A stretch of 64,000 bases of DNA, from positions 1 through 64,000 of the forward strand of contig JABWDB010000106.1 in assembly GCA_019614645.1 (NCBI GenBank), read 5' to 3'. Below, piece after piece: positions 52,924-62,059 of this stretch. Every line of letters starts with the position of its first letter. Position 1 is the first letter of the stretch. This stretch comes from Stratiolaelaps scimitus. Its lineage: Eukaryota; Arthropoda; Arachnida; Mesostigmata; Laelapidae. Position numbers and translations under genes: made by a program. Below the pieces are notes generated by a model. It was not told where the DNA came from. It was given only the letters and a program-made list of their open reading frames with translations, and ran no database searches.

Positions 52924-54063
52924 TCAAAGCAACGTACCGTTTCCTAAATTCTTCGCAAGATCGTTAATCAGTCTGACAATCTTATAGTCAAACTGCAATA
53001 CGACAGCTATGCACGTTACGCACGTCGAGATAAACGAAATAAACGTTGCTCGTCCCTGCGGGAAACACGCGACGCAGAACGAGTCCAACTTTTCGTCAAA
53101 TCGTAGCACTTGCCATTGAAGCAATTTAGAAATATTCATTGGACTCGTGAACTGCGACCTCTCATCGGGCAAATTCGAGTGTCCCAGTCTTTGAAGAGCA
53201 TATTTCTCGATCTCGGTAAATAAAGCGACTACTTTCGAGCTCTGATAGGCCAACATGTAGACTGAAATTACGAAACACACATAGCTGACACCATACGCAG
53301 CCCACTCGATCGGCGCTGTGGCTGTGACGGCAAAGCTTATCACAGTGATGCTTCCTAAGAATATCTGCGCATAAAGTATGGCGAGGGATGATGCGAACAG
53401 GTCGTTGAGGGTGGCGATCGCGTCACGGATCAGCCATTTCTCCTTGACGAGCGTATCCATGTTGGTATAAGAGGTACTCAGCGATACTTTAATTGACTTG
53501 CAACGCGCTTCTACCGATGACATTACCTCTACATAGACCATGAGTATGAATGCCCTTAAGAAAGTTCGGTTTACGATGCATAAAACATACAAAATGTCGG
53601 CTGCGTCCCCCATGATGCAACGGGCTAAGAATATCACACCGAGTCCTGCGAGGGGCATCGTCAAAAGTATTGAGACGGAATGTTTCTTCCAACTTTGATG
53701 GGAATCCTCGAGAAGCTGGAGAAGTTTGATCCGTTGAGAGACAATCGTCTTCAATACCTTGGAAAACAAAATAAGGAAACTAATGTTTTCGGCTAGTAGC
53801 GCCAGCGTAGTAAAACTGAGGCGGAAACTAAAATAGTAGAGCCAGTCGTTGACGCCGAACCCAACTAATAATCCAAGGGCCAGGAAGTTAGCTATTAGAA
53901 ACGCCCGTGACAAGAAATGATAGTTTGACGAATGAGACAAATCAAGGCCCAAAAAAAGGCTCATCAACGTGAGAAGTTGGCAGTGCTTTTTCTTTCTTCT
54001 GCCACTGATCACATTTCTGTTGTTTGTGAAAAACGAAGAATCACAAATCTTTGTTGAAATCAT
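52924..54063 (-). CDS. Gustatory receptor family B, intact (copy 4)
   Basis: 379 residues, one shorter than the other copies. Start MISTKICDSSFFTNNRNVIS pairs it with copy 3. Seven hydrophobic segments; signature TCIAVVLQF; intracellular blocks SSVEARCKSIKVSLSTSYTN and WQVLRFDEKLDSFCVACFPQ, where the otherwise invariant Trp of DEKWD is Leu (natural variation or a first lesion). The variable region is FLARCIMGDAADILYVLCIV. Stop after GGTACGTTG as in the others. Likely functional, with the DEKLD change worth noting. Confidence 0.8.
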   Translation of the reverse strand: MISTKICDSSFFTNNRNVISGRRKKKHCQLLTLMSLFLGLDLSHSSNYHFLSRAFLIANFLALGLLVGFGVNDWLYYFSFRLSFTTLALLAENISFLILFSKVLKTIVSQRIKLLQLLEDSHQSWKKHSVSILLTMPLAGLGVIFLARCIMGDAADILYVLCIVNRTFLRAFILMVYVEVMSSVEARCKSIKVSLSTSYTNMDTLVKEKWLIRDAIATLNDLFASSLAILYAQIFLGSITVISFAVTATAPIEWAAYGVSYVCFVISVYMLAYQSSKVVALFTEIEKYALQRLGHSNLPDERSQFTSPMNISKLLQWQVLRFDEKLDSFCVACFPQGRATFISFISTCVTCIAVVLQFDYKIVRLINDLAKNLGNGTLL

Positions 54064-54670
54064 GTTGCTAATAACCTATACGGTCATCGAAGAATCCGCC
54101 GGGACCTTAGGATGCCGAGAATTGGTCCACTCGCGAATGAAGCTTCAATAGGCCCGCAGAGCAGGCCAAATAGAAGCCTCGCGGCGTTCGTTAATAACCT
54201 CTTCTCATCCTTCAATAATAATGTAGTCCGGTCCTGCGTTCAAATAAGGCTGATAGCACCAGCGACTCTGCCACTCTAGACTATAGGCAGCCCACTCGAG
54301 CCAGCCTTTCGTGTATCGAACAGCAAACAATTGACAATATAGGTGTCGATTAACGGATGTAGTCACGCGACTGGGAGTTTCGCGGGGTAGAGAACTATAA
54401 TATAAAACTCGTCAAAGTAATAACACCGGCATCTCTTCCTCGCCGGTGAACAAGTCCATACCCCTCAAGATTGGTTTAAAGAGAGAACTTTTTCGGAGAT
54501 AATTTATTTCAGGACTTGCAGGAGTTCGTATTTACGATGTAAATTCTTCTGCTTTATCATAGCCAAGGACAACGGATAGGATTCTTTGCAAAAATGTGAA
54601 ATTCGTGGGCAAATAAATCCAACAAGATAGATACGCAGGTGAGGAGGCCTCACTGAAGGTCAACTTACAG
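54064..54670 (-). promoter_or_regulatory. Shared 5' flank of receptor B copy 4
   Basis: Matches the other B flanks (ATGTTGCTAATAACCTATAC next to the ATG, AACACCGGCATCTCTTCCTC, CAACAAGATAGATACGCAGG) but is shortened by small deletions, for example around 54470-54490. Confidence 0.4.
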
Positions 54671-54954
54671 GATGGTATAAAATATAGCAGGATGGTATAA
54701 AATTAGACACCCTGTTATTTGGCGACAACGTGGGTGTGCCGCTGTTCTCTGTTGGCATTTTCCGCATCTCTGTCTTAGAGAGAGGGAAGATTCGCCGGTA
54801 GTAATACGTTGTTCGACATCAGAGACGAAGGGGTACCCGAGTCACCGGAGCAGAGCTGACTTAACTAATTCCAAGATGCTCTGTTTTTCGTAACAGGTCA
54901 TCAACATTGGCTTTGCTTGCCGTGGGCCTGGCTCGCACCTGAGCTCTGAATAGA

Positions 54955-56103
54955 ATGAATGGCTCCAGGGGTCACACGGTGAAAAACTCTGGTGGGATTT
55001 TAAAGCCTACTCATGGGTCTGTCGCTCCAGCTGGGAAACCTCTGGGGACTAGAGCGGCAGCGCTCTCTAGTGATAAGAGCACGGATAAGGCGAGCACTCA
55101 GAGCTCCTCCGAAACGGTGGAGAAATCCGCCGTAGATGGGAATGGACCAGCTACTACGGAGGGTTGGACCGTTCAGGTCAACAAAAATGTAGCCAGGGGA
55201 GTTAATAAAATGGCAGCAAAAATTGAAGCCATAAGAGATAATGCTCATCGGAACTCGAAGGGAGTGTTCCATGTTGTTGTGGCCCGTAAAGGTGAAGAAA
55301 TAGTGGATGGCATAGCAAAGTACTCGGAAACCAAGTTCGTGGGCAACCTGTTAACTTTGTGTGCGGAGATTTTTAGGATGTTCCCTAATACAACACCGTA
55401 ATCTAAACTCGGCGTAATCAACGTGTGGACAAACTCGGTAGCCGATGCGAATAAAGTTATGACGTTAACCAAGTTGACAGACATCCCTGTCATCACCCGT
55501 TGCCGGGAGTTAGAACAGAACAGGGCTAGGATATCTCATGTCGACCGAGGTTTTTCCGAAGACGAAATACTGCAGGCCCTCAAGGAGGTAGGGGTCATCC
55601 AAGTGAAGAGGGAGACGATTAGGAGACCTATTGACGGTGAGCTCTGTACTTTCCCTACCGATCGGGTGCTCCTATTGTTCAGCATGGTTCCCCCTTCAGA
55701 CGTGTTTCTGGCATTTAAAACTCATAAAGTAGTCATGTACGCTGGTGCTCCAACCTCCTGCTTTAAGTGCCAGAAGCTTGGTCACATAGCTGCGTCGTGG
55801 CGAAACGAGACAGCATGTAAGAGATGCGGCCAAGCCGGACATCTGGCAGCGGCTTGCAAGAATGCGCCAAAATGCGTCAACTGTCGGGGACCACACGTAT
55901 CCTCCTCAATCTCCTGCCCTCGAAGGGCTGGTGAAATTGAGAACAGAAAGGCTTTGATGGAAAAGCGCCTACTGGAACAAATGAAAACCCAGCATCCGAA
56001 TGCTACCAATGTTGCAGTAGTCAATCAACCTACTGAACAGGTCGACTCGTCTGGGGTCTCTTCGGAACCTACTCGGCAGCTGTACAATCTGCACGAACTT
56101 TGA
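54955..56103 (+). pseudogene. LINE ORF1 with zinc knuckles
   Basis: Frame 54955-55401 (MNGSRGHTVKNSGGILKPTH, then GWTVQVNKNVARGVNKMAAK) stops at 55401; frame 55423-56103 continues. The latter ends in knuckles CFKCQKLGHIAASW (last Cys changed to Trp), CKRCGQAGHLAAAC and CVNCRGPHVSSSISC, a typical nucleic-acid-binding tail. One stop and a frame difference separate the halves. Confidence 0.7.
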
Positions 56104-56423
56104 TTGTCGATAAAGATGATGGTCCTCAGGTCAAAGTACACTTCCCAGGCATGACCACGATTCCTCTAGCCCCAAAGAAGAAGAAGAAGAAGATGACACC
56201 TAAGAAGACAGCAAATAGCTGGACGTCTGGGAAAAATGCCGACGCAAAGAATGTCGTCAAGACTGCCCTGAAGCCTATAATTCGCATCCTTAAGGCGATC
56301 TCACCGCAGGCCGCTAAATGTCTGAAAGGTCTTGTTGATTCGCTAGAACCAGTAATGTCGATACTACTCGCAATGGTTCCGGGGAGAAATTTGAATCTTG
56401 GTATATAATTATGGATAGACCGC

Positions 56424-57650
56424 ATGATATTAGCCACTATGTTCATCAATGTAAAAAAGTGTCAAACTTGGGAAGGTGTTCCTGAGTTCTCTATTCCAGG
56501 ATTCAGTGGCTCTAGAGTTCCGGTTTTTAGTAACTTCACAGCTCTCCATTTTAACGCTGGTACTGGAGGGCTCAGAAAATCGGGACAACTTGAGACGCTT
56601 GAAGACCTCCTGGAGGGAGAGGGTTCCGGAGTAGACGCTGTGGTGGTAAGCGAGTTATGGTTAAAGAGGGTTGACTATGACGGTTATGGCATCTCAAATT
56701 TCAGCTTTTTCGGGTCGAGTCGCGAAATCGCCAAACAGGGAGGTGGGGTCGGTGTCTTTGTCAGACATGGCTGTGATGTCCTGGCAACAATCGCAAAAAG
56801 CAGTGATGATGGCAATGTTCAGGCCATCCGCGTGCACGTCAGAAGGCCAGGCTTCGAAGGCTACATTATCGGCTTCTACTCTAGTCATTTCTCACACAGG
56901 GACACGTTACTAGACTTGTTGGAAGATATTCTTCCAGTCAGTAGCTACTTGCCCTGTATAGTTTTGGGGGACTCGAATATTAACCTGCTGTCTAGTTCTC
57001 TCAGTGAGGGTTATTCGTCGTTCTTTGTTTCCAGAAATCTATGCCACATCATCGACAGGGTTACCAGGCCTGCCTCGGGGACTTGTATAGATCATATTGC
57101 TGTCAGGAATTGCAAACATTTTTTAGCTATTACACCGGTTGTTTGGTGTACCCCATTGTTCTCAGACCACTATCCTGTACTGGTGTTCATTGCAGGCACG
57201 CGTTCTCACTGTCAAAAAGACGTGAGTACCGCTCCGCTGGTTATTAGACACCGTAATGAGGACATCTCTACCTTCGTGGACCGGGTGTCTGAAATCTCAT
57301 GGCTCAGAGTGGCAGATGCTGACGATGTTGATTCTAGTTTTGATGCTTTCTCTAGTATACTCCGCAGGGTGTACGAGGAGTCTTTCACACTTTTGCACCA
57401 TCTACACCACACAAGCTTCGAAAGTTCCGTTTCTCGGCTAGACTGCGTCGGCTACGTCACAGTGTTAATAAGTTGTATCGCTGGCACTTACGAACTGGCT
57501 CGCAGGATTCAAAAGCCGCCTATGGCCGTACTCGTCTTAGATATAGACGGGAGGTCAAGCGCGCACGTTCGCGTTTCTTTAGAACCCAATTTGAGAACCT
57601 GCGTCACGATAGTGCAAGCTGTGGAAGTTCATAAACACTTCATGCGGTAG
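56424..57650 (+). pseudogene. LINE ORF2 endonuclease domain
   Basis: An apurinic-like endonuclease with recognisable catalytic stations: HFNAGTGGLR (Asn), VVVSELWLK (Glu), LGDSNIN (GDxN), CIDHIAVRN, and FSDHYPVLVF (SDH). This order and spacing match jockey/CR1-type LINEs. 408 codons are open. The linker after 57420 is frameshifted (the expected continuation is in other frames), and the RT start lies in the frame from 57652. Confidence 0.75.
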
Positions 57651-57651
57651 G

Positions 57652-58082
57652 ACAATTGGCAGGGCTGAACTCTCCGACGCTACCGAAACTAATGTCGGGT
57701 CGGTGTCCACCCCAGAGGCAATTGCTGATGAATTCAATCGTCACTTTGCTACGGTCGGTTCAAGAACAGTGGCCTCCCTGCAAATGACGAACGACATTCG
57801 GCCTGACCTTGCATCTGTCTGGGAGACCGTTGGGCTTCCTTTTGAATTCACAGGAGTCAATATCTCGGAAATGACAGCGACTCTTACTTCAACGAAAGCA
57901 ACGTGGAAGGTCGGTGCGGCAGGGATACCGGATAAGCTGATTAAACTGGCCTCACCAATCTTAGCGGTTCCCCTTGCGAAGTTGTTAAATATCTCGTTGA
58001 GAACTGGCTACTTTCCTAGCAAACTGAAAAATGCTTGGATCATTCCAATCTATAAAAATAAGGGTAGGATCAAAAGTTGCAA
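57652..58082 (+). pseudogene. LINE RT N-terminal segment
   Basis: ADEFNRHFATVGSRT, KVGAAGIPDKLIKLASPILA, LAKLLNISLRTGYFPSKLKN and AWIIPIYKNKGRIKS, the fingers region of a jockey/CR1-type RT up to the K-x-G block. The conserved NYRPISLL continuation is missing; it is interrupted near 58082 and resumes with PMSLVDYLSKVLEKI at 63719. Confidence 0.75.
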
Positions 58083-58251
58083 ATGGTGTGGCTAGCCATG
58101 TAGAATAATTATCTTTAATTGGAGGATTACTTATTTTATTTGATAATACCGAATACCGAATATTTAATACCGAATTGATATCCACCAGTATATATTTGAA
58201 ATTTCTTTGTATAATGCTGACTGGTAACTTCACCGTAAGGTTGACTTAGTT

Positions 58252-58640
58252 TTAATTAGTAGTTCGTTTAGAGGCAGATTCTTTTCCTCCGAGACTTCCA
58301 CCACCACTCCGAGGTTCCTCCTGCCATTGTATCTTGATCCATTGGTTGCTGTTGTTGCTCAATATTATGACCATGCCACACAGCTCCTTGTTGATCACTT
58401 GTGGACGACGACATTTTTTTTTGTTGTTTATTTGGAGATCTGCTATCGTCGTCGTTACCAACTGATGATGAATCGGGCCGACGTTTTACTGGTGGCTCGG
58501 TATTTTCCTCCACTGCTCATTCCAAACGGGTACACAACTCCTGTAATACTTTCGAGTGCAGCTTTTGCTGCGATGCCGAGTGCACCAATATTGCCAACAA
58601 TGCTACCATCAGCAGCAAAATCACCAAAAGCAGACAAATC
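58252..58640 (-). pseudogene. VP-type N-terminal fragment, displaced (densovirus-like)
   Basis: Minus-strand frames 58637-58455 (GSIVGNIGALGIAAKAALES, glycine/alanine-rich) and 58513-58268 (a basic patch VKRRPDSS, acidic and Gln-rich low-complexity segment, ending KSRRKRICL). The composition suits the N-terminal part of a parvoviral capsid protein or a nuclear targeting region. It lies to the left of NS, whereas an ambisense densovirus would carry it to the right of 62782, so it is out of place. Identification rests on composition and context only. Confidence 0.4.
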
Positions 58641-58871
58641 AGCGCGCCAATGGCGCCGCGTAGACCGCTACCGGCTCGCGCGCGGCCGCCGCGACCCCCG
58701 GCGGCGTCCGGGGGTCACCGGGGCGGGTCGCGGTTGGACCGGGGGCGGCCGGGGGGACCGGATCCGCCGTCGGTTGGCGAGCATCGCCCGGGGCGCCCTT
58801 CCCCCGGGCGAGGGGAAGGGCGCCCCGGGCGCCCGGACCCCACCGTGTTTGCAGGCCGATCGGCCCACGCC
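58640..58871. repeat. GC-rich spacer with nested hairpins
   Basis: Perfect inverted repeats: 58693-58701 with 58708-58716 (GACCCCCGG/CCGGGGGTC); 58785-58804 with 58812-58831 (20-bp arms CGCCCGGGGCGCCCTTCCCC, 7-nt loop); 58846-58856 with 58869-58879 (TGTTTGCAGGC/GCCTGCAAACA), whose right arm runs into viral sequence. Confidence 0.85.
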
Positions 58872-59037
58872 TGCAAACATAAGACGATTACTATGTGTAC
58901 CATTTAGTGCAACAACTTCACTACGTGCTTGGCTTGATAATGACGATGTAGGATTAATTTCTAAACGAGATCCAGCATTTGTGACAGCTCTCGAAATCAT
59001 GATGAAAGAAACTGTAGATATTACATTACCTCAAATA
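58872..59037 (+). pseudogene. NS duplicate piece, same orientation
   Basis: AACATAAGACGATTACTATG through ATTACATTACCTCAAATA is a near-identical copy of 61256-61416 in the main NS region (for example GACGATGTAGG versus GATGATGTAGG). Both ends abut GC-rich hairpins. Confidence 0.8.
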
Positions 59038-59247
59038 CGCCGTGCGCCCGGGGTGTTGCCGGGCCCGGCGGGCGGCAACATTTTCGATCTGCCCCCCGGG
59101 CGCACCCGTTCCACGCCATCCGGATGGCGCCCGCGGTCAATCCGCGGACCCGCAGTCGCAAGTGGGACTAGGCCCGCGCCTAGTGCAATAGGAGCGGGCA
59201 GCCGGGGGCCTGCCGGCGCCGTCCGCGCGCCGGCAGGCCCCCGCCTG
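59038..59247. repeat. GC-rich spacer with nested hairpins
   Basis: Outer arms GTGCGCCCGGGG (59042-59053) and CCCCGGGCGCAC (59094-59105) enclose GTTGCC/GGCAAC; then the 16-bp palindrome CGCCATCCGGATGGCG (59114-59129), ACTAGGC/GCCTAGT (59167-59184), and 16-bp arms at 59204-59219 and 59227-59242 (GGGGGCCTGCCGGCGC) with a 7-nt loop. Confidence 0.85.
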
Positions 59248-59333
59248 TCATTGCTTGGTTGCAATATTTCATTAAACCACCAAGGAGAGGTGATACGTTG
59301 GCGATCGGAACAATTTCCTATTTGGGACCATTC
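59248..59333 (+). pseudogene. NS duplicate piece, same orientation
   Basis: TTGCTTGGTTGCAATATTTC to TTTCCTATTTGGGACCATT copies 60904-60990 of the main NS region with two or three substitutions. Confidence 0.8.
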
Positions 59334-59504
59334 GCGCCACCGGGGCACGGCTCCCGCGCACCGCGGGCCGTCGCGGGACCCGGCCGCCCCGCCGCGGCCG
59401 CCGGGACGGCCCTCTGCCCGTGCGCCGGCGGCCTCCCAATCGGGCGCACGCGCGGCCGGGCTGGAGACGGCCGGTCCCCGGATGTGGTGTTCCCCCGCCC
59501 GGAA

Positions 59505-59565
59505 CTCTAGTTTGATTCAACTTCTTAGATTTGAGACAGGATTCCTCTCGATTTTGCACCGCGGG
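59505..59565 (-). pseudogene. NS duplicate piece, inverted
   Basis: GAACTCTAGTTTGATTCAAC to TCTCGATTTTGCACCGCGG is the reverse complement of 61190-61250. The same piece recurs inverted at 59912-59970. Confidence 0.8.
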
Positions 59566-59639
59566 CGGCCGGTGTTTGCGGCGGCCGCCACCAAACGGGC
59601 CCGGCGCCCGGCGGGGCGGCCGGCTCGCACTGTCGCTGC

Positions 59640-59804
59640 AATGACCATAAAAGGCAACATGTAAATCGTCCCTCTGCTGGGCGATACCACACAGCATGAG
59701 AATAGTAAATTTATACCTGATGTAGTCGGGACCACTGCTTGACAGCAACTAGCCACGAAAGCCAAAGAGCAAACTTTTATATGATTCGTCCTCCTACCGA
59801 CTAG
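59640..59804. other. Unassigned AT-balanced insert between GC-rich spacers
   Basis: About 165 bp without match elsewhere in the window. May be another viral piece (for example a terminal or promoter region); no coding signal. Confidence 0.3.
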
Positions 59805-59819
59805 TAGCGTAGTGCGGGC

Positions 59820-59880
59820 GCCCGCGGTCCCTTTGACGGATTAGGGACTGCGGGAGGGCAGTCCCTAATCCGCGGGACTT
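59820..59880. repeat. Perfect hairpin in GC-rich spacer
   Basis: CGGATTAGGGACTGC (59837-59851), loop GGGAGG, GCAGTCCCTAATCCG (59858-59872), with an outer GTCCC/GGGAC pair. Confidence 0.85.
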
Positions 59881-59904
59881 GCCCGGCGCGGGAACAATGC
59901 CATG

Positions 59905-60088
59905 TTTGAGTAGAACTCTAGTTTGATTCAACTTCTTAGATTTGAGACAGGATTCCTCTCGATTTTGCACCGCGGGAACATATCGGCGTTTAAGATTAGA
60001 CACTGTTGTAGTTCTCGTATTGCGTTCAATGTGCGAACTCGAAGTGCTGGATTCATTGGATTGCTGACTACAATCTTCGACGAAAAGT
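59905..60088 (-). pseudogene. NS duplicate piece, inverted
   Basis: Reverse complement of 61075-61262 (AACATATCGGCGTTTAAGAT, TCTCGTATTGCGTTCAATGT, TTGCTGACTACAATCTTCGA). It ends at a C-run/G-run spacer (60089-60120). Confidence 0.8.
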
Positions 60089-60149
60089 CCCGCCCCCCCG
60101 CGGGCGGGGGGGGGGTCCCGGCGGCGGGTCTCGGGCGGCGAGGTGGATA

Positions 60150-60460
60150 TCCCGATTGGTCGTCATCTTCGTCGGCAAGCCGGGCAGTACATTCATGTTC
60201 CAACCTTCGAACAATTTTTTCAAACTCTTCTTGGGTGAGTCGAGCGATATGAGCCACTCTTTCATTTCCGACTTGAAGATGTATATCGCTGATGAATCGA
60301 TGTTCTCCGGGAACATATCGTCGCAAGTCATTGTGTATTCTTTTTTCGAGTAAGTCTATTTCCCTTTGAAAAATCTCTGATAATTTCACGAGAGTACTTG
60401 TTGAGTCGGCATTTACCATTATCGGGACAAGCTGAGTCGAGGTCTCGAATAACTTCATTA
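60150..60460 (-). pseudogene. NS upstream-region piece, inverted and longer than its plus-strand counterpart
   Basis: The minus-strand frame 60458-60150 starts MKLFETSTQLVPIMVNADST and includes SEIFQREIDLLEKRIHNDLR and EEFEKIVRRLEHECTARLAD. Its second half (60155-60285) is the inverted copy of 60484-60610 on the plus strand, so the two pieces face head to head around 60470. Likely the N-terminal part of a small NS protein or upstream NS region. Confidence 0.6.
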
Positions 60461-60479
60461 ATCGTCCCGGCGCAACCGC

Positions 60480-61260
60480 GGGCCCTCAAGTCGGAAATGA
60501 GAGAGTGGCTCATATCGCTCGACTCACCCAAGAAGAGTTTGAAAAAATTGCTCGAAGGTTGGAACATGAATGTACTGCCCGGCTTGCCGACGAAGATGAC
60601 GACCAAACCATGCAAGGAACAAAGCACGCTTTTATTGGAACCGCCTATCATCCTGAAGCAATCATCACCGAAACGAGTCAAAAAACCAGCCAAGGTAATA
60701 GTAAGTGGACACGAGTCCGAGATGGAGACCCGAGTCGATAGAAACACAACAAGTAAAGGACACCTCCATGTATACCACTCCTGTCCGTGGCGACAATCTT
60801 TCTGCAGATGCGGATACCTTAATGCAGGACCATGCTCTGGAATTTATTCCTTTAAGTCTAAATCTAGGACGCGCAAACTCTATTGCCTCAACATCGAACA
60901 GAACTACATCATTGCTCGGTTGCAATATTTCATTAAACCACCAAGGAGAGTTGATACGTTGGCGATCGGAACAATTTCCTATTTGGGACCATTACGTCGA
61001 ATTTCGCATCTACAACAACACCTACTCAGTGAAGAATCATGACAACCCGATGACACAGTGGAAACTCGCGGACTTTCCGTCGAAGATTGTAGTCAGCAAT
61101 CCAATGAATCCAGCACTTCATTCGTTCGCACATTGAACGCAATACGAGAACTACAACAGTGTCTAATCTTAAACGCCGATATGTTTCCGCGGTGCAAAAT
61201 CGAGAGGAATCCTGTCTCAAATCTAAGAAGTTGAATCAAACTAGAGTTCTACTTAAACAT
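60480..61260 (+). pseudogene. NS1 N-terminal region with an overlapping NS2-like frame (densovirus-like)
   Basis: The frame ending at 61042 includes KGHLHVYHSCPWRQSFCRCG, like the cysteine/histidine-rich start of ambidensovirus NS1. A second frame opens at 60705 (MDTSPRWRPESIETQQVKDT) and runs to 61136, overlapping as NS2 overlaps NS1 in ambidensoviruses. A stop at about 61040 interrupts the first frame. NS1 is the replication initiator/helicase in parvoviruses; this copy is not intact. Upstream it is cut at the head-to-head junction near 60475. Confidence 0.6.
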
Positions 61261-62038
61261 AAGACGATTACTATGTGTACCATTTAGTGCAACAACTTCA
61301 CTACGTGCTTGGCTTGATAATGATGATGTAGGATTAATTTCTAAACGAGATCCAGCATTTGTAACAGCTCTCGAAATCGTGTTGAAAGAAACTGTAGATA
61401 TTACATTACCTCAAATATCGGAAATGTTAACCGATTCAGATATCACGCCACACTGGCATGCTAGACATGCAAATTATTACCTCGATTCAGAAGAATCAAG
61501 AGGCATTTTAGATATGCTTCTATTACACCAATATGGCACGCATACGCAAGTTCGTTGTTTCTTAGAACGACTATTAAATATAACAGAAAAAAAAATACCC
61601 AAAACAAATTCTATGTTTGTATTGGGCCCTCCGGGTAGTGGTAAAAATTTTTTTTTGATTGTTTAAGTGCGCTATATTTAAATACAGGTAATGTAAGAAA
61701 TATGGTTAGAGGAGAACAATTTCCGTTGAATGATTGTGTGGAACGAAGACTACTTATTTGGAATGAACCGTCAATTATGCCATCTTCATATGATGACGTA
61801 AAAATGCTAACAGGTGGGGATCCATTTGCCGTAAATGTTAAATATCAATCTAATACTATGCTTGAGCGTACACCTCTTATATTCTTATCAAATAAACAAG
61901 TATTCAATACAAGTATGGATGGATGGCAACAACGTATTATATTTGAAGAATAGTCATCTTACCCTGATCTAAAATATGTACGACAAAAACCATCACCTTA
62001 TGGATTATTAGAATTAATAAAAACATATCAATTATTGT
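61256..62038 (+). pseudogene. Parvoviral NS1 SF3 helicase region, broken
   Basis: Recognisable parts of the superfamily 3 helicase: Walker A GPPGSGKN at about 61626-61650, RGEQFPLNDCVERRLLIWNE (61708-61767, Walker B region), GGDPFAVNVKYQ (61815-61850) and TPLIFLSNKQ (61871-61900, sensor region with the conserved Asn). Lesions: a frame change within the run of nine T at 61647-61655, and an in-frame TAG at 61951-61953 with the frame open again to 62038. Two frames therefore carry the domain. It lies on the plus strand, converging with VP. Confidence 0.85.
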
Positions 62039-62059
62039 AATAATATATATACTTTTTAT

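Larger units (their letters stand above)
54955..58082 (+). mobile_element. Jockey/CR1-like LINE, left part
   Basis: An ORF1 with CCHC knuckles (54955-56103), a spacer ORF (56100-56408), and ORF2 with a nearly complete endonuclease (56424-57650) and the start of RT up to the WIIPIYKNKGRI block at 58035-58068. The RT then continues at 63719 (YLSKVLEKIVLGRLASYL). The interval between is the viral/GC-rich block, so this element was the insertion target. The 5' end is near 54900. Confidence 0.75.

Noticed and set aside
58327..59664. A 445-codon open frame across the GC-rich spacers
   Set aside because: It crosses viral pieces and spacers alike, is dominated by Arg, Pro, Gly and Ala as expected from GC-rich DNA without stops, and has no domain. 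Frames are open in several phases on both strands there.
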